From the NCBI GenBank assembly GCA_023374045.1, contig CM041782.1, positions 185,026,925 through 185,090,924 of the forward strand: a stretch of 64,000 bases of DNA, written 5' to 3'. The notes beneath the pieces are model-generated. The model was given only the letters and a program-made list of their open reading frames with translations, was not told the DNA's origin and made no database searches. The position numbers and the translations under genes are program-made. Below are positions 47,205 through 60,545 of the stretch, piece after piece; position 1 is the stretch's first letter; every line of letters begins with the position of its first letter. Origin of the DNA: Limonium bicolor. Lineage: Eukaryota > Streptophyta > Magnoliopsida > Caryophyllales > Plumbaginaceae.

Positions 47205-50072
47205 TAAATACAAACTGCAGTACTCTAACAACAAACAGCTAATAATAATAATCCAACCATAAGGTATTAAATAAGAATGCCCGTGACTAACAGCTCACAT
47301 TGGTATATATTAAATCGTACAGAGAATTATAGAGGAAATACGATCATATAACGATCAATACCAACTGGTGATATGCTAGCAAAAAAAAACTTTTTTTTTG
47401 TAAAACATAACAGTCCACAGTTGGACCAAAATTAAAAAGAACAATTTTTCCGTAACACGGTTATTACCAATAGCATTCGCAACATTGAACGCAAATTAAC
47501 ACTGAACGCACGAATAATTACCACCCCTGGGCACTACCTTTACCAAGGAGTGCCATATATGATTATGTACGATTAAGTATGAACAATGTCGAGATTAAAT
47601 TTTGTGTATAATATCATGATCATACTGATCATTGGACAAGTTCCAAGTAAAAGGTGGCTACCGCCATTGGCGTTCCATCATGTGAAAAGTGATAATTATG
47701 GGTGTATGCAAAAAGGCAATGCCTGCTATTAGTACGACTGTCAGTAATGATGAATATGTGGATTAAGCAACGGAAAATCACCTAAACAGTAATACAAATA
47801 CCCAAGTGTAACCAATGATACAAAATACCCAAACTAGATGCTAAATAACGTAAGTCAAAGTAAGTACATAATGCACTAGTAAAGGGTGTGAGCCCGGGAG
47901 GATGGGGACACCACCTCCGATTACTTTTCAATGTGAGTTACTACGTATGACAATGTCTAAATTAATATAACAAATAAACCCAAGTTTAACTAACGAAATG
48001 GAAGGAAACACAACTTTGAATATAAAAATAATGACCAAACCGTAACTCCGCAAAGGAGTGAATAAAATAAAGTAACCCTAAACAAAAAAAAAAACCTCCC
48101 GACAATGGAGGGAATTGATAGTTGAGTACATGACAAGCAAGAAAACCCAGCAAATGGGCGAATGAGAGAATAATAATCAAAAAGGCTCAATAGCCGTTAA
48201 AACTGACAATATACGGTACCCAAAAGCAATGATTCAATGATTAAAATCATTACCCGTAAACGGGGTAAAGAGAGAATTACTCTCCAAATATAAATGTATA
48301 CAACGATACCAAATGGTATAATAATTACGTATGTCCAAATTAAGGACAGTGGTACGTTCTTAACCAAAAAAAGGGGTTGAACACAAGTACATTATTGTCT
48401 GAATATAAAGTGAGGGCGAAACTAGTACACCAGCGGATGCCCTAAATTGAAAGAGAATACCGCAAAAATATACAACTGTCTAATAGACTGAAATATGGTG
48501 CACGCGGAAGCGACCATTACAAACTACTATATGAATAAATACTTTTCCGAATATAGACGAGCAAAGCTCGCACAGGAAACAGTGACAAAAAAAATGCAAG
48601 GAAAGCTATACAACAACCTGCACAGTTAAAAGACGTGCTCCAAAATAACTACCGAGTTCAAACAATAACTTAAATTTGAACTCACAAATATATAATGATA
48701 CTCCTTGTGAAAAACGTGTGAATACAAAGATGTAAAATATAACTGAGGAAATACCTCAACTGCCAAGAGCATACCCGCACGGGATATCAAACAGTGCAGG
48801 ACACAAACGTGACTATGACAATGGATTTCCCTAATAAACGGGATAAATCATACTATGAATATTACGAACCGGCACAAGGTAAGCACTATACATATACCAA
48901 CAGAAAATACATAACAAATATTCTAATTAAATACTTTACACCGGAACAAATAACCGGGAGACACGGGATCACAAGAATCATCCTTGTGCATTGACAATGA
49001 TATTTTTTAAGAAATTATTTAAGACTAGTGCAAGCGGCACTAAAAACAAACAATAATTGATATCATACTTTGTCGCAACATTTTACCAATGAGCGAAGAA
49101 AGTAACGTTGCAAACTATATTTCACGTTATTAATCTAGAACTTCGATATACGATTTAGATCCAGTCGTGTGCACACACCATTAACGTTATCGCACCGACT
49201 GAGATACCTCTGTGTCCAAGTAACAAGACTGTGATCGACACTGTCATAGCGGAACGAAGTCAACAATAAATTGCTGCCAGTAAACCGTCTAAGATAACAA
49301 TAGAACAAAGGGCTTATTAGCCCATATTCTTGGGTCAACACCTCAATATGGAGCGAGTGGGCCCAATAGAACGTGGTTGAGACAGCGCACCAAGTACTTC
49401 TTGCCTTTGACTGGAAATGTACGCGCCTCACCTTTCTCATAACTTCTTTTAAGAACCAAATACCTAAGATTGACCCATCTCAATATGAGAATGCCATGAA
49501 ACCCAAGTATCCAGCGCTCTTCAGTTAGCGGCTGTTGTATACTTGTGGGGTACGGGGGCGTAACCTCTTTAAGGGGGGTCCTCTTGGCTGTGCACAAGTG
49601 TGCACTAGTTTTGGTGTTTTTGTATGCGGGGCATACGCGGTTTTTGTCGGTTGTTTGTATGCGCATTGCGCACCTGTGTAGGTTTGTGTATGTATATGTA
49701 AGTACCCTATGAGATACCCAGTGGTGTCTGTATGTATGAACTTGTTGATGAAATCTATATGTATATTCTATTATGAATTCAGTTTATGTTGTATCGTTTA
49801 GATACCGAACATATAGATACTGATTGAATCATAGGGATGGAACGTGGAATGATGTTATGGTATGGACACCTCGGGGAGGTTGTCTGGGTTGGTAGAACTG
49901 ATAAGAAATGATGGTGCTAATGGATCGCCTACATCCATATGTTTGAATTAACGCCACGGATGATGGCTATGTGCTGTATGAGCACAACACGATGTGTGTA
50001 AATGATATATTACATAGATATACATTATGGGATTATATGGGTAGTTATTAATACACCTATTTAAAATAAAGC

Positions 50073-50107
50073 GACTTCGGGACGAAGTCTTTTTAAGGGG
50101 GGTAGAT
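50073..50107 (+). promoter_or_regulatory. Pre-PPT stem-loop and polypurine tract of the giant LARD
   Basis: The stem gacttcg / cgaagtc with loop gga (50073-50089) is followed by ttttaaggggggtagat (50091-50107) and the LTR start TGAAATAC at 50108. The tract is identical in type to those at 664 and 33426. Confidence 0.87.
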
Positions 50108-53100
50108 TGAAATACCCCTACTTAATTAAATATTTATTAAACATATAATCGATTAAATTAAAGCTTAAACATGCCTTAAAAGTAAATTAAACACAACAAA
50201 GTTTAACAGAAAACAAGTATTACACCCGTTGACCTTTAAGGGTGATTAAATATTCAAACGAACTCCGTTTGACCTAAAATTTTAACCTGAGCCTTATAAC
50301 ACATAAACGAACACATTAAAACAGTTTCCAAGGGAAACCAAGCTCAGAAACGCACTAGAACATAAAATGTGCACTAAGCTTTCTTAAACCACATTTTTGT
50401 GAGATTGGCTCCAAAATGAGTTCTGTTTGATTTTAGGGTCTTGAATACCCTTAAATATACTAATGTGACATAATGTACCACATTAAAATGTCCAATTCAA
50501 AGTTTTACAAAAAATAATAATATGTGCATTAGTTTGTGAATAATAACCAAATGGTGCCAAATAACACTTAAATCTCTTAATCTAGTCTATGGTCAATATA
50601 TTTCCTTTGACCTTGGCTATTATTCACGTCAGTTAAGGCTCATTACAGAGCACCAACCGATCCCATATGCTATTAAATGTAGCTTATTATTTTCACCTTA
50701 CTAAAGTAAAGACAATCACTTTACTTAATTAAATGAAACAAAGCCATTCACTTTTGACTACCTAGTGCCGTTTAATATGGGTTGTCCCCTTGACATACGG
50801 ATGATTCTATCAACTATAATTGACTCATCAAACTGCTTTAATAAAGTAGAAGATCATTATCACTTTGGTGATAATTAATAAAATAACTTACCACCCCACC
50901 TTGCCTTATCATTACCGTCTCCTTAGTCATTCCTATCCACTTCCAAACTTTAAACACCTGCAAGAGTCATCATGTACTATATTAAAATATGAGCTTAATA
51001 ACATTGTTACTACTTTACAAGCAAGCAAGTCAAACTTTTCCTATGACAATGACCATGAAATACCGTCTAATTAATGTCATCTCCCTAACAAATTGTCGGC
51101 CACATCTATATATATAAACACATGACTTAAAGCTACTTTTAATAGGATAAGATAAGTACAACTTTACAATATTAACAAGTTACTCTTTTTTCCTTCCAGT
51201 TGGCACCTCTTACGACAGCCTTAATTGGCTTCCACAATGTTAAGAAGCCACCGAACATATATGGCTGTGACTCATCCCCTTCTACCTCTATAATGACCGT
51301 ATTATACATAATAAGTCAGGTGTGAATTCTCTCCCTCATTTCCACCCTCCACAGCCGTCTCCAACACAACCAAACCATCTCTTTTTCCCTTGCAAACCGA
51401 GAGCAGCAGCTCAGCTCCAATGGAGAAAATCTCTCAACTTAGCGTGAGTATATGCTCAAAGATGGGAGGATTCACGGTTACAAATTCAGAGAGGGAGGAA
51501 TGAAAACCATAAGTAGAAACCATGGTAAGATCATGCATGAAACAAGCGATTCCTCCCACTCTTAATTACCGGTTTCTTCATCTAATTTTTCTAGTTTATT
51601 CTCTTCTCCTTAGCGTGGTTTTATGTGGAGACAGAAACCTCCTCATGTGCTGCCTCCTATGGTGTTTGAAAGCTATTTAGAAGCCATGTACGCAAGGTAA
51701 AACAATAGCCCTTTTGCTCCCTGTTCATTGCCGGTTATGTACTACTGGTATGGTGTTTTTTTTAACACCTTGTTATATTCAAAAAAATCCAGGCGTAAAA
51801 CAGCCTCACCCAGCCCATCATTATCAAGGTAAAAATCAAATTAAACTAAGCTTGATTAAGTCCTTAAGTATCTCTAGTGTTAAGACTAATAATACTCTTT
51901 TGTTTCCTTGTATAAATGGTGGTACGATGCTGTTTGGATCTGGAAAAAAAAATTCTATACAAGTTGCAGAAATCAAATCCTAGGGATAAACCTATGTAAA
52001 GTGAGTAAATCACCTCTTGATTGTTCCTTAATCAAGTCCTTATGGATTTAAGTTTAAAAACTAACTTAAACATATATTTGTATGCTAGCCGTAAGCTTTG
52101 GAGTATGTTTGGCTGGTTTAAAAGCTTATAAACCAAGTAAGTATATTAACTATGTATAATACAAAGTTTTTATGCCACTTTGTTACTCTAACATATGAGC
52201 CGAGAGTTTACATGGTTATATTTAAACAAACTACATATTAAAACGTTTTATAACATGTTGGAAGAATTAACCAATGTCTATGTGACATATAATGTCATGG
52301 AATAAAGTAAAATGATTGATATACAATTTATAAAATGTTGTTACAAGTACATGCCAAAACCGTAAGGTATGATGTATTTTATGACATTTATAAGTGATTT
52401 ATATTATATAACAAGGTTTGTAACAAGCTAGGTATTTTATACTAGTTAATTTTATGTTCTATTAAGTTTAAACCAAAGATTAGAATTTAATAATATCACC
52501 AAAATGAAGTTGGGGTCAGGTTGTAATTTAAATAAATTTAGGAGGCTAAATGAATAATATAGCCGAAAAAAACCATATGTTAAAAGGGTATTAAATGAAT
52601 TTTAATAAAGTTTTGAGGCAAAAATGAAATTTATGGAAATTATGGGGGTCAACCGTAATTATATAAACTCCTGGTCAAACTGAAAGTCAATGGGTCAATA
52701 TAGACCATATTAAGAGGTTTGACCAAATTTAAATGTCATGAATAATTAATTTATGAACTTATATTAATATTGTAAGTGAAATGTTGAATTTATAAAACTT
52801 ATGGGGTATAGAATGTAAATACCGAAAAGTAGAGGTATAGATTGGTTAATATAGTGATTTATATCCTATATAAAATTTGGAGATTTTTAGAATTATATAA
52901 GAGTATTTGTTGAGATATATGTATAATATATAGTTTTAATGATATTATCAAACTATATGTTATAAATTGGGCCTAATGACAATATAAAATGTATATTGAG
53001 GTCTATTCGGAATTTATGAAAAATAACCATAGGTTATACTCTTTTATAAGTTAGAAATGTTATATTGAATGGTATATATAACATGGTAAAAAGAAAGGGG

Positions 53101-55679
53101 TGATTTGGTAAATAAAGGAAATTATGGTTTAAGGAGAAGTATAAGGTTTAATATATGCCTACGAGGCAATACACAATAGTTTTGTATAAAAACTATAGGT
53201 TATAAGTTAAAGGAAATAAAAATATCATAGCAAATGATATTAGTATTTTGGTATAACATTACATAATGTTATGTGGTCAAAAAAGGGAATTTAAATAAAT
53301 TCAAGGGCTATACCGAATTAATAAGAATTGGAAAATGAATTTTAGACTATGGTCTACAATGTCATAAATGTTATGACAATTATATGATATTAAGGTGGTT
53401 TAATGGAATTAATATAAGGAAGGGTACTCACATAAAATAATGTGACAAACTATAAATAAATGGGATTTATAAACTAAGGTATTTATTGAATAAACCTTAG
53501 AAGTTATAATTATACAACATAAAATGTTACTCATGTTAGGATAATAATCTTAATATAAGTTGTACAATATGATACAACTAATGGGAATGATCATCTAATA
53601 AAAGATGATAAAAAGTAACATGAAATATAAGAGTTTATTAAACTCATGGGAATTACCTACGTGGTAAATATATACATACACAAGAATAATGTATATAAGG
53701 TGGATATATATTTTGGTTGGAAACCATATGATTAAATGGTGGTGGTTATATTAAAAAAAAAATATATAGTTATGAATTATAAGTTATGAGTTTTGGGATA
53801 CAATACAAAAAAAATAATAATATAATACAATCATGCATGCATACATGCAACTATGGGTTACGTACCTAAACTAGACGGTGGATAAGATTAAAAAGGAAAT
53901 AATGAATTAAACTTAACAGTTGAAATATTATGACGTACGCGTTATAAGTAACAAAACCGACTGTTTTAGAGAAACCCGTAACAACAACTGTAGAAAACAG
54001 AGGTGAACTGTCGGGGTTGCTTATTATTCGGAAATACCGGATGTAGTTAGTCATGGAGACTGACTTATAGTTTTATTACCGTTTAGAGTATACTTCTGAC
54101 AAGGACGCTTGACGAGCTAACGGACTACACGGAGCGTAGGATCTTGCTGATTCATACTCCACCGTAATACAGTCAGGGTGAACGGTATGTAAAGGGGTTT
54201 GCCGAGTTGTCCTAAGGTTGCTCCTTGGGCTCGGATTTGGTTGATATAACTTGTATGTTGTTATGTGTCTCTGATTGTCTTTGAGGGCTTCCTCAGTTTA
54301 GACCTCTGTGTGATCTGTGATAAGATTGTTTGTCTGAATGTGTTAATTAATATGCATGAACTGTGTATTTATAGCTGCTTATTATTTACTGTTGTTGAGT
54401 TAACAGTATTGGTTCGTATATATGAACCTATATATATAAAACGAACTAGCGGCTATGGTGCTATCTTATATGAAATATAAGGAACGTAAGTAAAACGTTG
54501 TAGCACTATGATAATAACACATACATATTATCTGAGACTTTTGTACGGAGCATTGGCCTTTTCTATACGCCGCTCTCGTATCTAACACTGGATCCCGAGT
54601 TTACAAACTCCGGATTGGACTAATGACCTTAGTCTGCTGTGTTAGAAAATTTGGTAATGCGATGCAATGGTATAATTAATTAATTAATGGAATGGAAGTA
54701 AAGCCAAGAAAATGTGGCTCTTGGTGCGCGCTGTGATCACAAAAACGATACCAGGATGTCCGCGTACGGGTCCGTAAGTATCAAGAAAATTTCCCGTGAG
54801 CTAGAATGGCTCGTTGGTCGGAGACTCTACCGTTGGAGTGGCTACTGCCGTGGGTGACCCGCCATAATATATGGGTAACTAGAGACATGTCGTTTTAACG
54901 AGACATTGTCACTAGGTATAACTAAACAACTAAAACAATTGAGACTTATACAGTGGCGAACAATACCATGGACGAGACTTAATACTTGTTTATTATTCTC
55001 GTTGTTTCGCTTGTAGTTCATTGGTTATACTTGTGGTTATTGCATTGTGTGTTGATGGTTGGATGGAGCCTACAAGGCTAAGATAAATCAAATATGAAAA
55101 CTGTACGCTACGGCGAATGTACATTGTACATTATATTGTTATTATTCGATACGTTCGATATATAAATGTTGTATGGAATATTAAATGGATGGTTGGATGT
55201 TTATGGATATTTGGATGGATGGTTAAATTTATTATGCATGTTTATTACAGTATTGTTTATAACTGTAAAATGGAAAGGCACAAAACCAATCTAATAATAA
55301 GATGATTAAAATGACAAGTGACCATTAGGGTCCAGGCCCGGCATACTCAGCGTCTATCGCTGATACTACACCATTTCAGGTTGTTGATCATTGTCGGAGC
55401 TGAAGAGCAGGAACAGGGTAATTGGAGATGTTGTATAGAAATGAAGATGGTGCATGGTATTATGGTAAGGTTGTGTATTTTCAGGATTGGGTAGATGCTC
55501 ACTTGTCGATGTTTATGATTTGTGGACTTAGTATGATGTATAGGAGTTTCTCGTTATCACTGCGGTTAGCAGTTTGTTTATTTTGGAAGTTGGATGTAGT
55601 TGGCTACGTTGCTCGCATGGGCGAGTAATGGCCGGTGACACCCGAGTGAGTTTTGTAATTGTTATTTATTTTCCGCTGT
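50108..55679 (+). mobile_element. 3' LTR of the giant LARD (interrupted)
   Basis: This matches 39379-44957 almost throughout, with scattered substitutions and small indels (for example a three-base loss near 51763). It stops after 'ttccgctgt' at 55679, where a different LTR begins with TGTTATACCC. The corresponding last 61 bp of the first LTR (gagacgttttt...gtgttaca) should resume beyond the inserted element, outside the window. Confidence 0.88.
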
Positions 55680-56174
55680 TGTTATACCCAAAATTTCAAC
55701 CCCCCCCCCAGAAGAGAGTCTCTACTAATAGGCTAGTAGCGAGGGTTCCCAGTTCGATCGGCACATTTCAGAGTACTAGGGACAGCTTAGTCATCTCCAG
55801 GGGCATTTTCGTAATTTTTCAAGGCTCCTAAGCCCCCTATATGCTTTCTCTCTCCTCCAAATAAGGGTCAAATCAATTCAAAATGCTGTGAAATTTTAAC
55901 CCATGATAGAGGATGACATTTTAAGCATAATGGCGTTGGAATTTTGATTTTTCAAATTTCCAATAATTTTCTAGTAATTTCTGATTGAATCTGACGAGAA
56001 ATTGAATTTAAAAATATTCCAATATCCAAAAAAATCGATTCCACTTTAGAAAATTCAGAAATATCATCCTTTACCCATATGTAAAATTTCATAATCAAAT
56101 TCCTTTTGGAAGCCCTTGAGCTAAAACGTCGGTAAATCTCGGTTTTTACCGGATTTTTCTATCTTTAAGGAAGC

Positions 56175-56184
56175 CTATATAAGG
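56175..56184 (+). promoter_or_regulatory. TATA box of the Tat/Ogre-like LTR
   Basis: The sequence ctatataagg is followed about 60 bp later by a CT-repeat stretch, the usual layout of a plant LTR promoter. An identical copy is in the second LTR at 63017-63026. Confidence 0.6.
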
Positions 56185-56755
56185 AACCTTATCCCATGAT
56201 CAAAGGAGGACCTCAAGAACCCTAGACTCTCAAAGAAGGCAGCCGTCTCTCTCTCTCCACGTTTTGAACCCCAGAGCCACGATCAAACACCGAAATCTCA
56301 CCAAATCAACACCAAAACACATTTTTCAACTCCCACAACATCATCCATCATCAAACCCCCACCAAAACAGCACCAAAACGTGAAGAACATCAAGAACAAC
56401 AAGGAGCCAGAAGCTGGGTTCGAAGTTCTTCTGGATCCGCCATCAACGAGGCCTCCGAAGAATCCCGACGTGAAGAATCCTCCTAAATTCGAAGGTAAAA
56501 CAGGTTGCAATTCTACTTTTCTAACTCTCCACGACCTTATTAACTCTCTGTCAAATTTTGGGTTCAAACTAACCTTTTTACGCTTCTGTATTGCTAATTA
56601 CTTTTGTTTCTGGCTTGTTACTTGTTCGCCAAGTTTCGTACATAATTCGACTTCAAACTGCAATCTTTCAATTACTAACGAATTGTACACCTTTCAGGCT
56701 ACACGTGCATAAATTTTGAGCCGAAAACACCTTCGGGAACCACCATAAAACCCCT

Positions 56756-57020
56756 GTCCGTGGGTGGTCCGGGATCTCGGACCTATGGTCCGGGACCACG
56801 GACGGGTTGTCCGTGGCCACGGACACCCACGGACGGCGGCGGGATTTAAAAATTTTAAAAATTTAGGTTTTGTTAAACTATGTCCGGGCCTACGGACATC
56901 CTGTCCGTGGCCCTGGACTTCTCATTTTTTTGTTTTCTGTTTAATTCGACTTTTATTTTCACATAGATTAACTAGGGTCCGTGGTTACGGACATTAGGTC
57001 CGTGGCTACGGACGGAAACA
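56756..57020. repeat. GTCCGTGG/CCACGGAC palindromic cluster
   Basis: About a dozen copies of GTCCG(T/G)GG, its complement and variants such as ggtccgggaccacggac occur here. The second LTR has the same cluster (63599-63810) but lacks about 50 bp between two GTCCGTGG words. The cluster lies 420-690 bp before the LTR end. Confidence 0.8.
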
Positions 57021-57443
57021 AAATTTGACCTAATTCTGCCTCCGAAACCCTAGTTTAGGTAATTTCAACTTTCACTTTTATTTTCAGTCAAAAAATGCTA
57101 AAAAATAAAAAAAACAGAAGCGCGCACTTAGGTTAAAAACGACTCGTAATAAGCCGTAATTAAACTAAGTAGAGGAAAAACGACTTCTAGGGGTAATGAA
57201 AGTAATTGAACCCTAATTAAGTCGAATATCAAGCCCCCGAACCCGAACTCTCCTTTCCTAATTTAATCTAGGTCAAAATTAGGTGGCGACTCATAATAGG
57301 TTCCAGTGAGCTAGCTTAGGTTTTAATAATTATTGTTATATGACATAGTTATTAATCTTAGGCTATAAGTGGACCTAAAACCTGATTAGATCCCAATCAA
57401 ATTAATCCACATAGGGTAGGGTTTAAAATCGAGGCTCACAGAC

Positions 57444-57462
57444 TGGCGACTCTGCTGGGGAC
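57444..57462 (+). promoter_or_regulatory. Primer-binding site of the Tat/Ogre-like element
   Basis: The sequence TGGCGACTCTGCTGGGGAC starts three bases after the LTR end. It is not the Met-tRNA type used by the other elements here. A tRNA ending GTCGCCA would pair with it; tRNA-Arg primers of this type are reported for Ogre elements. The match to a particular tRNA was not checked. Confidence 0.75.
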
Positions 57463-57979
57463 AACTTCTTAATTTTAACTTGTTTAATTTTAAGAAAGAG
57501 GGCTTAACTCGAAAATTGTTTATTTATGGCTTTATTACTTTGTTTATTTACTTCTGTGCGCACTTTAATTTCGGCACCTTTGCATCATGTGAGAGCGAGG
57601 GTCCACGCAAACCATTTCACCCCGGGACCCGTTTGAGGGTCCCCTGTCAGGGACTCACACCTTTTAGGTGATGTGAATAAGCGGGGGAAAATAGGAGGAT
57701 GTCGTCTAACCACATCCCCTTAATACCTGGGCCTTAGCCCCAAGCGTTTTCCTGGCAGTGTCCTTACCTAGCCCATTGTTTGGTCAGTCAAAGACCCGAC
57801 CGTAGACGCCCACCTTTAGGTGATGTGAAAAAAGTGGGGAAGCCCAAAGAGAATAGCGTACAAGCCCTATTCCTTTGTGGTGACCTGGGCCCGCGCCCCA
57901 AGCACCTCTCCGGATCGATCCATACCCAGCTTGATTTAAACGTCTAGTGAGGACATGTTGAATTTGTGTGGGCCTTGTT

Positions 57980-58850
57980 TTCTTGTATGATCGGCCCACT
58001 GCCCAGCCTAGAGATTGATAGGAACTTCTCCTACATCGACCTAGCCCAACACGAATTGGCAGCTCTATTTGTTTGCGGCCTAGAGGCCCCGTTTGGTTTA
58101 ACATGTGAGTCGTTCGGGCTTCGGCCCAAAAGCCTAGACTTAGGTGATTTCTCTTCTGGCCCAATTTGAATTATCCAATTAGTTCTAGGCCCATAAAAAG
58201 GAAATCCACTAGTACTTGAAATATCTCACAAGTCCTGAAAATAAAATCTTTTTTCGGCTTAGCAACCATCTTCTCTGGCCCGAAGAAAGTTAAGCCCATT
58301 TGTGATTTAGGGACCATTCCAGCTCATGTGCTTTAGTTCAGGCCCAAACACATTCCGGCCCAAGGGCTCATTCTAGTCTATGTAGACTTCTTATCATGAC
58401 CCCCCCAAAACCCTAGATCTAGGTGTCATCTTTTAGGCCCAACCAAAATCACTCGGCCCGAATTCCAGTTCACATATAGAGCAGTCATTCTGGCCCAAGT
58501 ACCACACTCATAACTCATTCCATTTGAGCCCATAGACCAATTCATAGTTTTGGCCCATGAGCTTCGTTCTCAATCCAGAATTTTGGCCTATAAAACATTT
58601 GAATCCAAGATGGTTTGCATAACTCATTCATTTCAGTTTCCGGCTTCATGGCCCAACAAGAGCATCAAACGAATTTAGACCTAAAGGCTTATTCCTCGGC
58701 CCAGTGGCCCATTCACGGTCCTTGTGATTTCTTTCAGCTTGTTTGCTCAATTTCTGGAGCCACCTACATGTCCGCTCTAGTCTAGGAATATATCACCCTA
58801 ATCTATGCACTTCACTCTCAGTTTGGCGACGACTCAGGCCCAGTTACTTC
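57980..58850. repeat. GGCCCA-rich stretch
   Basis: At least a dozen GGCCCA words, plus variants AGCCCA and GGCCCG, occur at irregular spacing of about 15-150 bp (for example near 57993, 58126, 58158, 58185, 58342, 58357, 58435, 58493, 58552, 58650, 58698 and 58836). All are in the same orientation. GGCCCA is the complement of TGGGCC, the site II type element bound by TCP factors in plant promoters; function here is not shown. Confidence 0.65.
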
Positions 58851-60452
58851 CTACATAACCCATAGGCATTCCTAGTTCAGACATTTCACAGGGACTACTC
58901 GAAGTTTGGAAGGAAGACAATCATGGTCAATGGCGCCCCGACGGTCAACAGCTCGAGTCTTCAACACGTTGGCATCAGACTGTTCAACATCACTATTTCA
59001 CAAGTTTTCTCGATTTAGTAGTTTTTTTTTTCAATCATTCTTCTAACTTTTATGGTAGTTAGCTTCCTTTATCATTTTAGATCACAACTTTTGATGTTAT
59101 CTTTCCATTCGTGAATTAGAGCATAGTTCTATTTTCGTAATTTTGTGCATTCATTCAACAAAACAAAACAAAAAAATGTTTTTATTAAGGGATCACAGAG
59201 TAATCATTTCCGACTATGGAATAGAACGACTTGTCTTTTGTTTCTAAAAGGGTGAACATGTCCGTCCTCCCACCATAGACTATCCCATAATATCCACAAA
59301 GCATTCCAAAATCCACATCTGTTTAAGTGTTGTCATAAACCCCAGGTCAATACTGGGGGCAATCTGAGTTCAGGATCGTCATCTTTAATCTTTCGTTTAC
59401 GCGTGCGAACTAGTCTCTGAGTGAAATTCACGAGAGTGTCCTGAGTGGAAAAACCATGAGTGAACAAGCATGTCATTTTTACACGATTCTGGTGAGACCA
59501 CATTCAAAGGTGAGGTAAACAGCATAACTCCGACCGAAGGAGATGATTTGTAAATTTACTCTTAGACCTGCGAAAAGTAACAAAGAACGGATACACAACT
59601 ATCAGGAATGACGAAGCACCTAGGTACAGCACCACATAGCCAAAAGCTTGTAAACCCTGTCATTAAACCCTAGGCACCCCCACTGAGCCTTTCATATATC
59701 CTTTTTCGATATTATGAGCTCCACAAAATAACCTAGCCAACGATGAATGTTCGACCCAGTGACCAAAGGAAGCAAGGAGCCTGACTCTCAGATAACATTC
59801 TCATTAATCTAAAGAAGCAACGCCGCTATCAGCATGACGAAGTGATCCGCAAATGGTCCCAGAGTGACACAGGATCTAAAGAGCTCACATCAAAATAGCT
59901 CTCAGAACTCAAAGCCGGGAAACACAAGAACCCCGAAGGCAAAGTAAAGAAAGGATAAAACAAAAGGCAAACCCGAAGTGCCTCGAAGAAATCCAAATGG
60001 CAAAAAGAGAAATGGTGTAAAGGACAACTTCAAAAGTCCAAGTCCAGAAGCTCGAAAACAACGTCAGCACAAGGCGGCCAGACGACTTCAAGACAAGGAA
60101 GATGAATCCGAGAGAAGACGCAAGTTGCAGCTTTGGTCACCCACTTAAGCTCCACATACCTCAAATATCCCTCCATGGTCCCGTTGTCCTTCATCACACC
60201 CCATGGCCACGTTATAAGCTTTAAAGACTTCCGACTTGATAGTTGTGTGTCTAATCACGTGAAAGTAACAGATCAAATGCGTAAATCCATCAAATATCGA
60301 ATTCAATGGTCTAGAAGTTGTGACCGTGAGCAGAAAACAAGTACAAGCATCAAACACGCTGAGTGTAGATTAGGAAGCACCACATCGAAACATAAGCCGT
60401 GACCCTGTGAGGACGAGACTCGTTCGCACGTTTAATAAAAGAAAATACTGGG

Positions 60453-60545
60453 GGCAATCGATCGTTCCGATCGATTGCCATGAACTCTAGCTCAGTTTGT
60501 CTTAAAGGAAAAGTACTGGGGGCAATTGTTGGTTCCAACAATTGC
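60453..60545 (+). other. Two hairpins after a PPT-like word
   Basis: Hairpin 1 (60453-60479) has arms ggcaatcgatcg / cgatcgattgcc with loop ttc. Hairpin 2 (60522-60545) has arms gcaattgttgg / ccaacaattgc with loop tt. Each is preceded by 'tactggggg', resembling the PPT context at 62511-62524 and another copy at about 59354. The outer stem is shared (gcaat / attgc), while the inner six bases differ and still pair. Confidence 0.75.

Larger units (their letters stand above)
45019..50107 (+). mobile_element. Non-coding internal region of the giant LARD
   Basis: The first 530 bp is TRIM-derived (45023-45551), then comes the element's own PBS hairpin (45549-45578). The rest has no open frame resembling gag or pol on either strand. 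Landmarks are two related stem-loops (46633-46652 and 46691-46710), a block shared with the array (47054-47204), A/T homopolymers near 47385-47400, and the PPT at 50090-50107. Between about 47205 and 50040 nothing else is recognised. Confidence 0.84.
39379..55679 (+). mobile_element. Giant LARD-like non-coding element (whole)
   Basis: LTR 39379-45018, internal 45019-50107 and LTR 50108-55679, the second interrupted by another element. The two LTRs align from TGAAATACCCCTAC onward with only scattered substitutions and small indels, so the insertion is recent. No gag or pol is present in the 5.1-kb internal region. LTR ends, PBS type and PPT match those of the array LARD and the coding gypsy element. 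Four bases (ccat) separate it from the TRIM at its left. It is the largest single unit in the window. Confidence 0.88.
55680..57440 (+). mobile_element. 5' LTR of a Tat/Ogre-like non-coding element
   Basis: A 1761-bp LTR, TGTTATACCC to GGCTCACA, repeated at 62525 to the window end. It interrupts the giant LARD LTR after gctgt, the likely 5-bp target site. It contains a TATA box (56175-56184), a CT-rich start-like stretch (ccgtctctctctctcc near 56245) and a GTCCGTGG/CCACGGAC cluster. The reading frame 56380-56712 is in the LTR leader and is not recognised as a protein. Assignment to Tat/Ogre rests on PBS type, PPT form and 3' tandem repeats. Confidence 0.82.

Noticed and set aside
56380..56712. 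110-codon frame in the Tat-like LTR (also in the second LTR)
   Set aside because: It sits in the LTR leader, is duplicated with the LTR, has no recognised domain, and an antisense frame is open over the same bases.
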